6,189 nt of DNA from Oxalobacteraceae bacterium. GTDB lineage: Bacteria; Pseudomonadota; Gammaproteobacteria; Burkholderiales; Burkholderiaceae_D. Location of the stretch: the NCBI GenBank assembly GCA_027485535.1, contig JAIXQV010000098.1:1-6189 (forward strand). The letters run 5' to 3'. Made by a program: the position numbers and the translations under genes. The notes beneath the pieces are model-generated. The model did not search any database, was not told where the DNA came from, and saw nothing but the letters and a program-made list of their open reading frames with translations. Below, piece by piece: positions 6,174 through 6,189 of the stretch (the first letter of the stretch is position 1; each line of letters starts with the position of its first letter).

Positions 6174-6189
6174 TATCGCACCTTCAAAG

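Noticed and set aside
6101..6187. N-terminal extension of FtsK starting at TTG 6187
   Set aside because: It starts with TTG at the window edge, adds 29 residues unlike FtsK N-termini, and overlaps the promoter-like box and inverted repeat. The ATG at 6100 gives a normal-looking protein for the family.

Overview
The window is a chromosomal housekeeping segment from a Gram-negative bacterium, most likely a betaproteobacterium. LolA and the lolA–rarA junction imply an outer membrane and the standard proteobacterial ftsK–lolA–rarA–serS gene order. The SerS and FtsK sequences (for example the GEPLGLDF stretch of SerS and the LPPLSLLD stretch of FtsK) look betaproteobacterial from memory of the families. 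The genus cannot be told from the sequence alone.

Layout, from right to left because the housekeeping genes are all on the minus strand: an upstream region with a promoter-like box and an inverted repeat (6101-6189); ftsK (DNA translocase, start chosen at 6100); lolA (periplasmic lipoprotein carrier, overlapping ftsK by ATGA); rarA (AAA+ recombination/replication-fork ATPase, 6 bases after lolA). A two-gene plus-strand cassette follows (1160-1758), and then serS (seryl-tRNA synthetase), whose 3' end runs off the left edge. ftsK-lolA-rarA look like one transcription unit. serS appears to have its own promoter.

The accessory element is the plus-strand pair between rarA and serS: a RelE/ParE-superfamily (HigB/Gp49-like) toxin followed by its XRE-type HTH antitoxin, joined by an ATGA overlap. 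It reads against the flanking genes. Its promoter carries an inverted repeat that is a good candidate for autoregulation by the antitoxin. The toxin ATG has an in-frame stop directly before it and sits where transcription should start, so the toxin mRNA may be leaderless.

I see no rRNA, tRNA, CRISPR, insertion sequence or phage gene. There is no strong case for a wholly new system here. The toxin–antitoxin insertion and its compact promoter/operator/start arrangement are the parts worth a second look.
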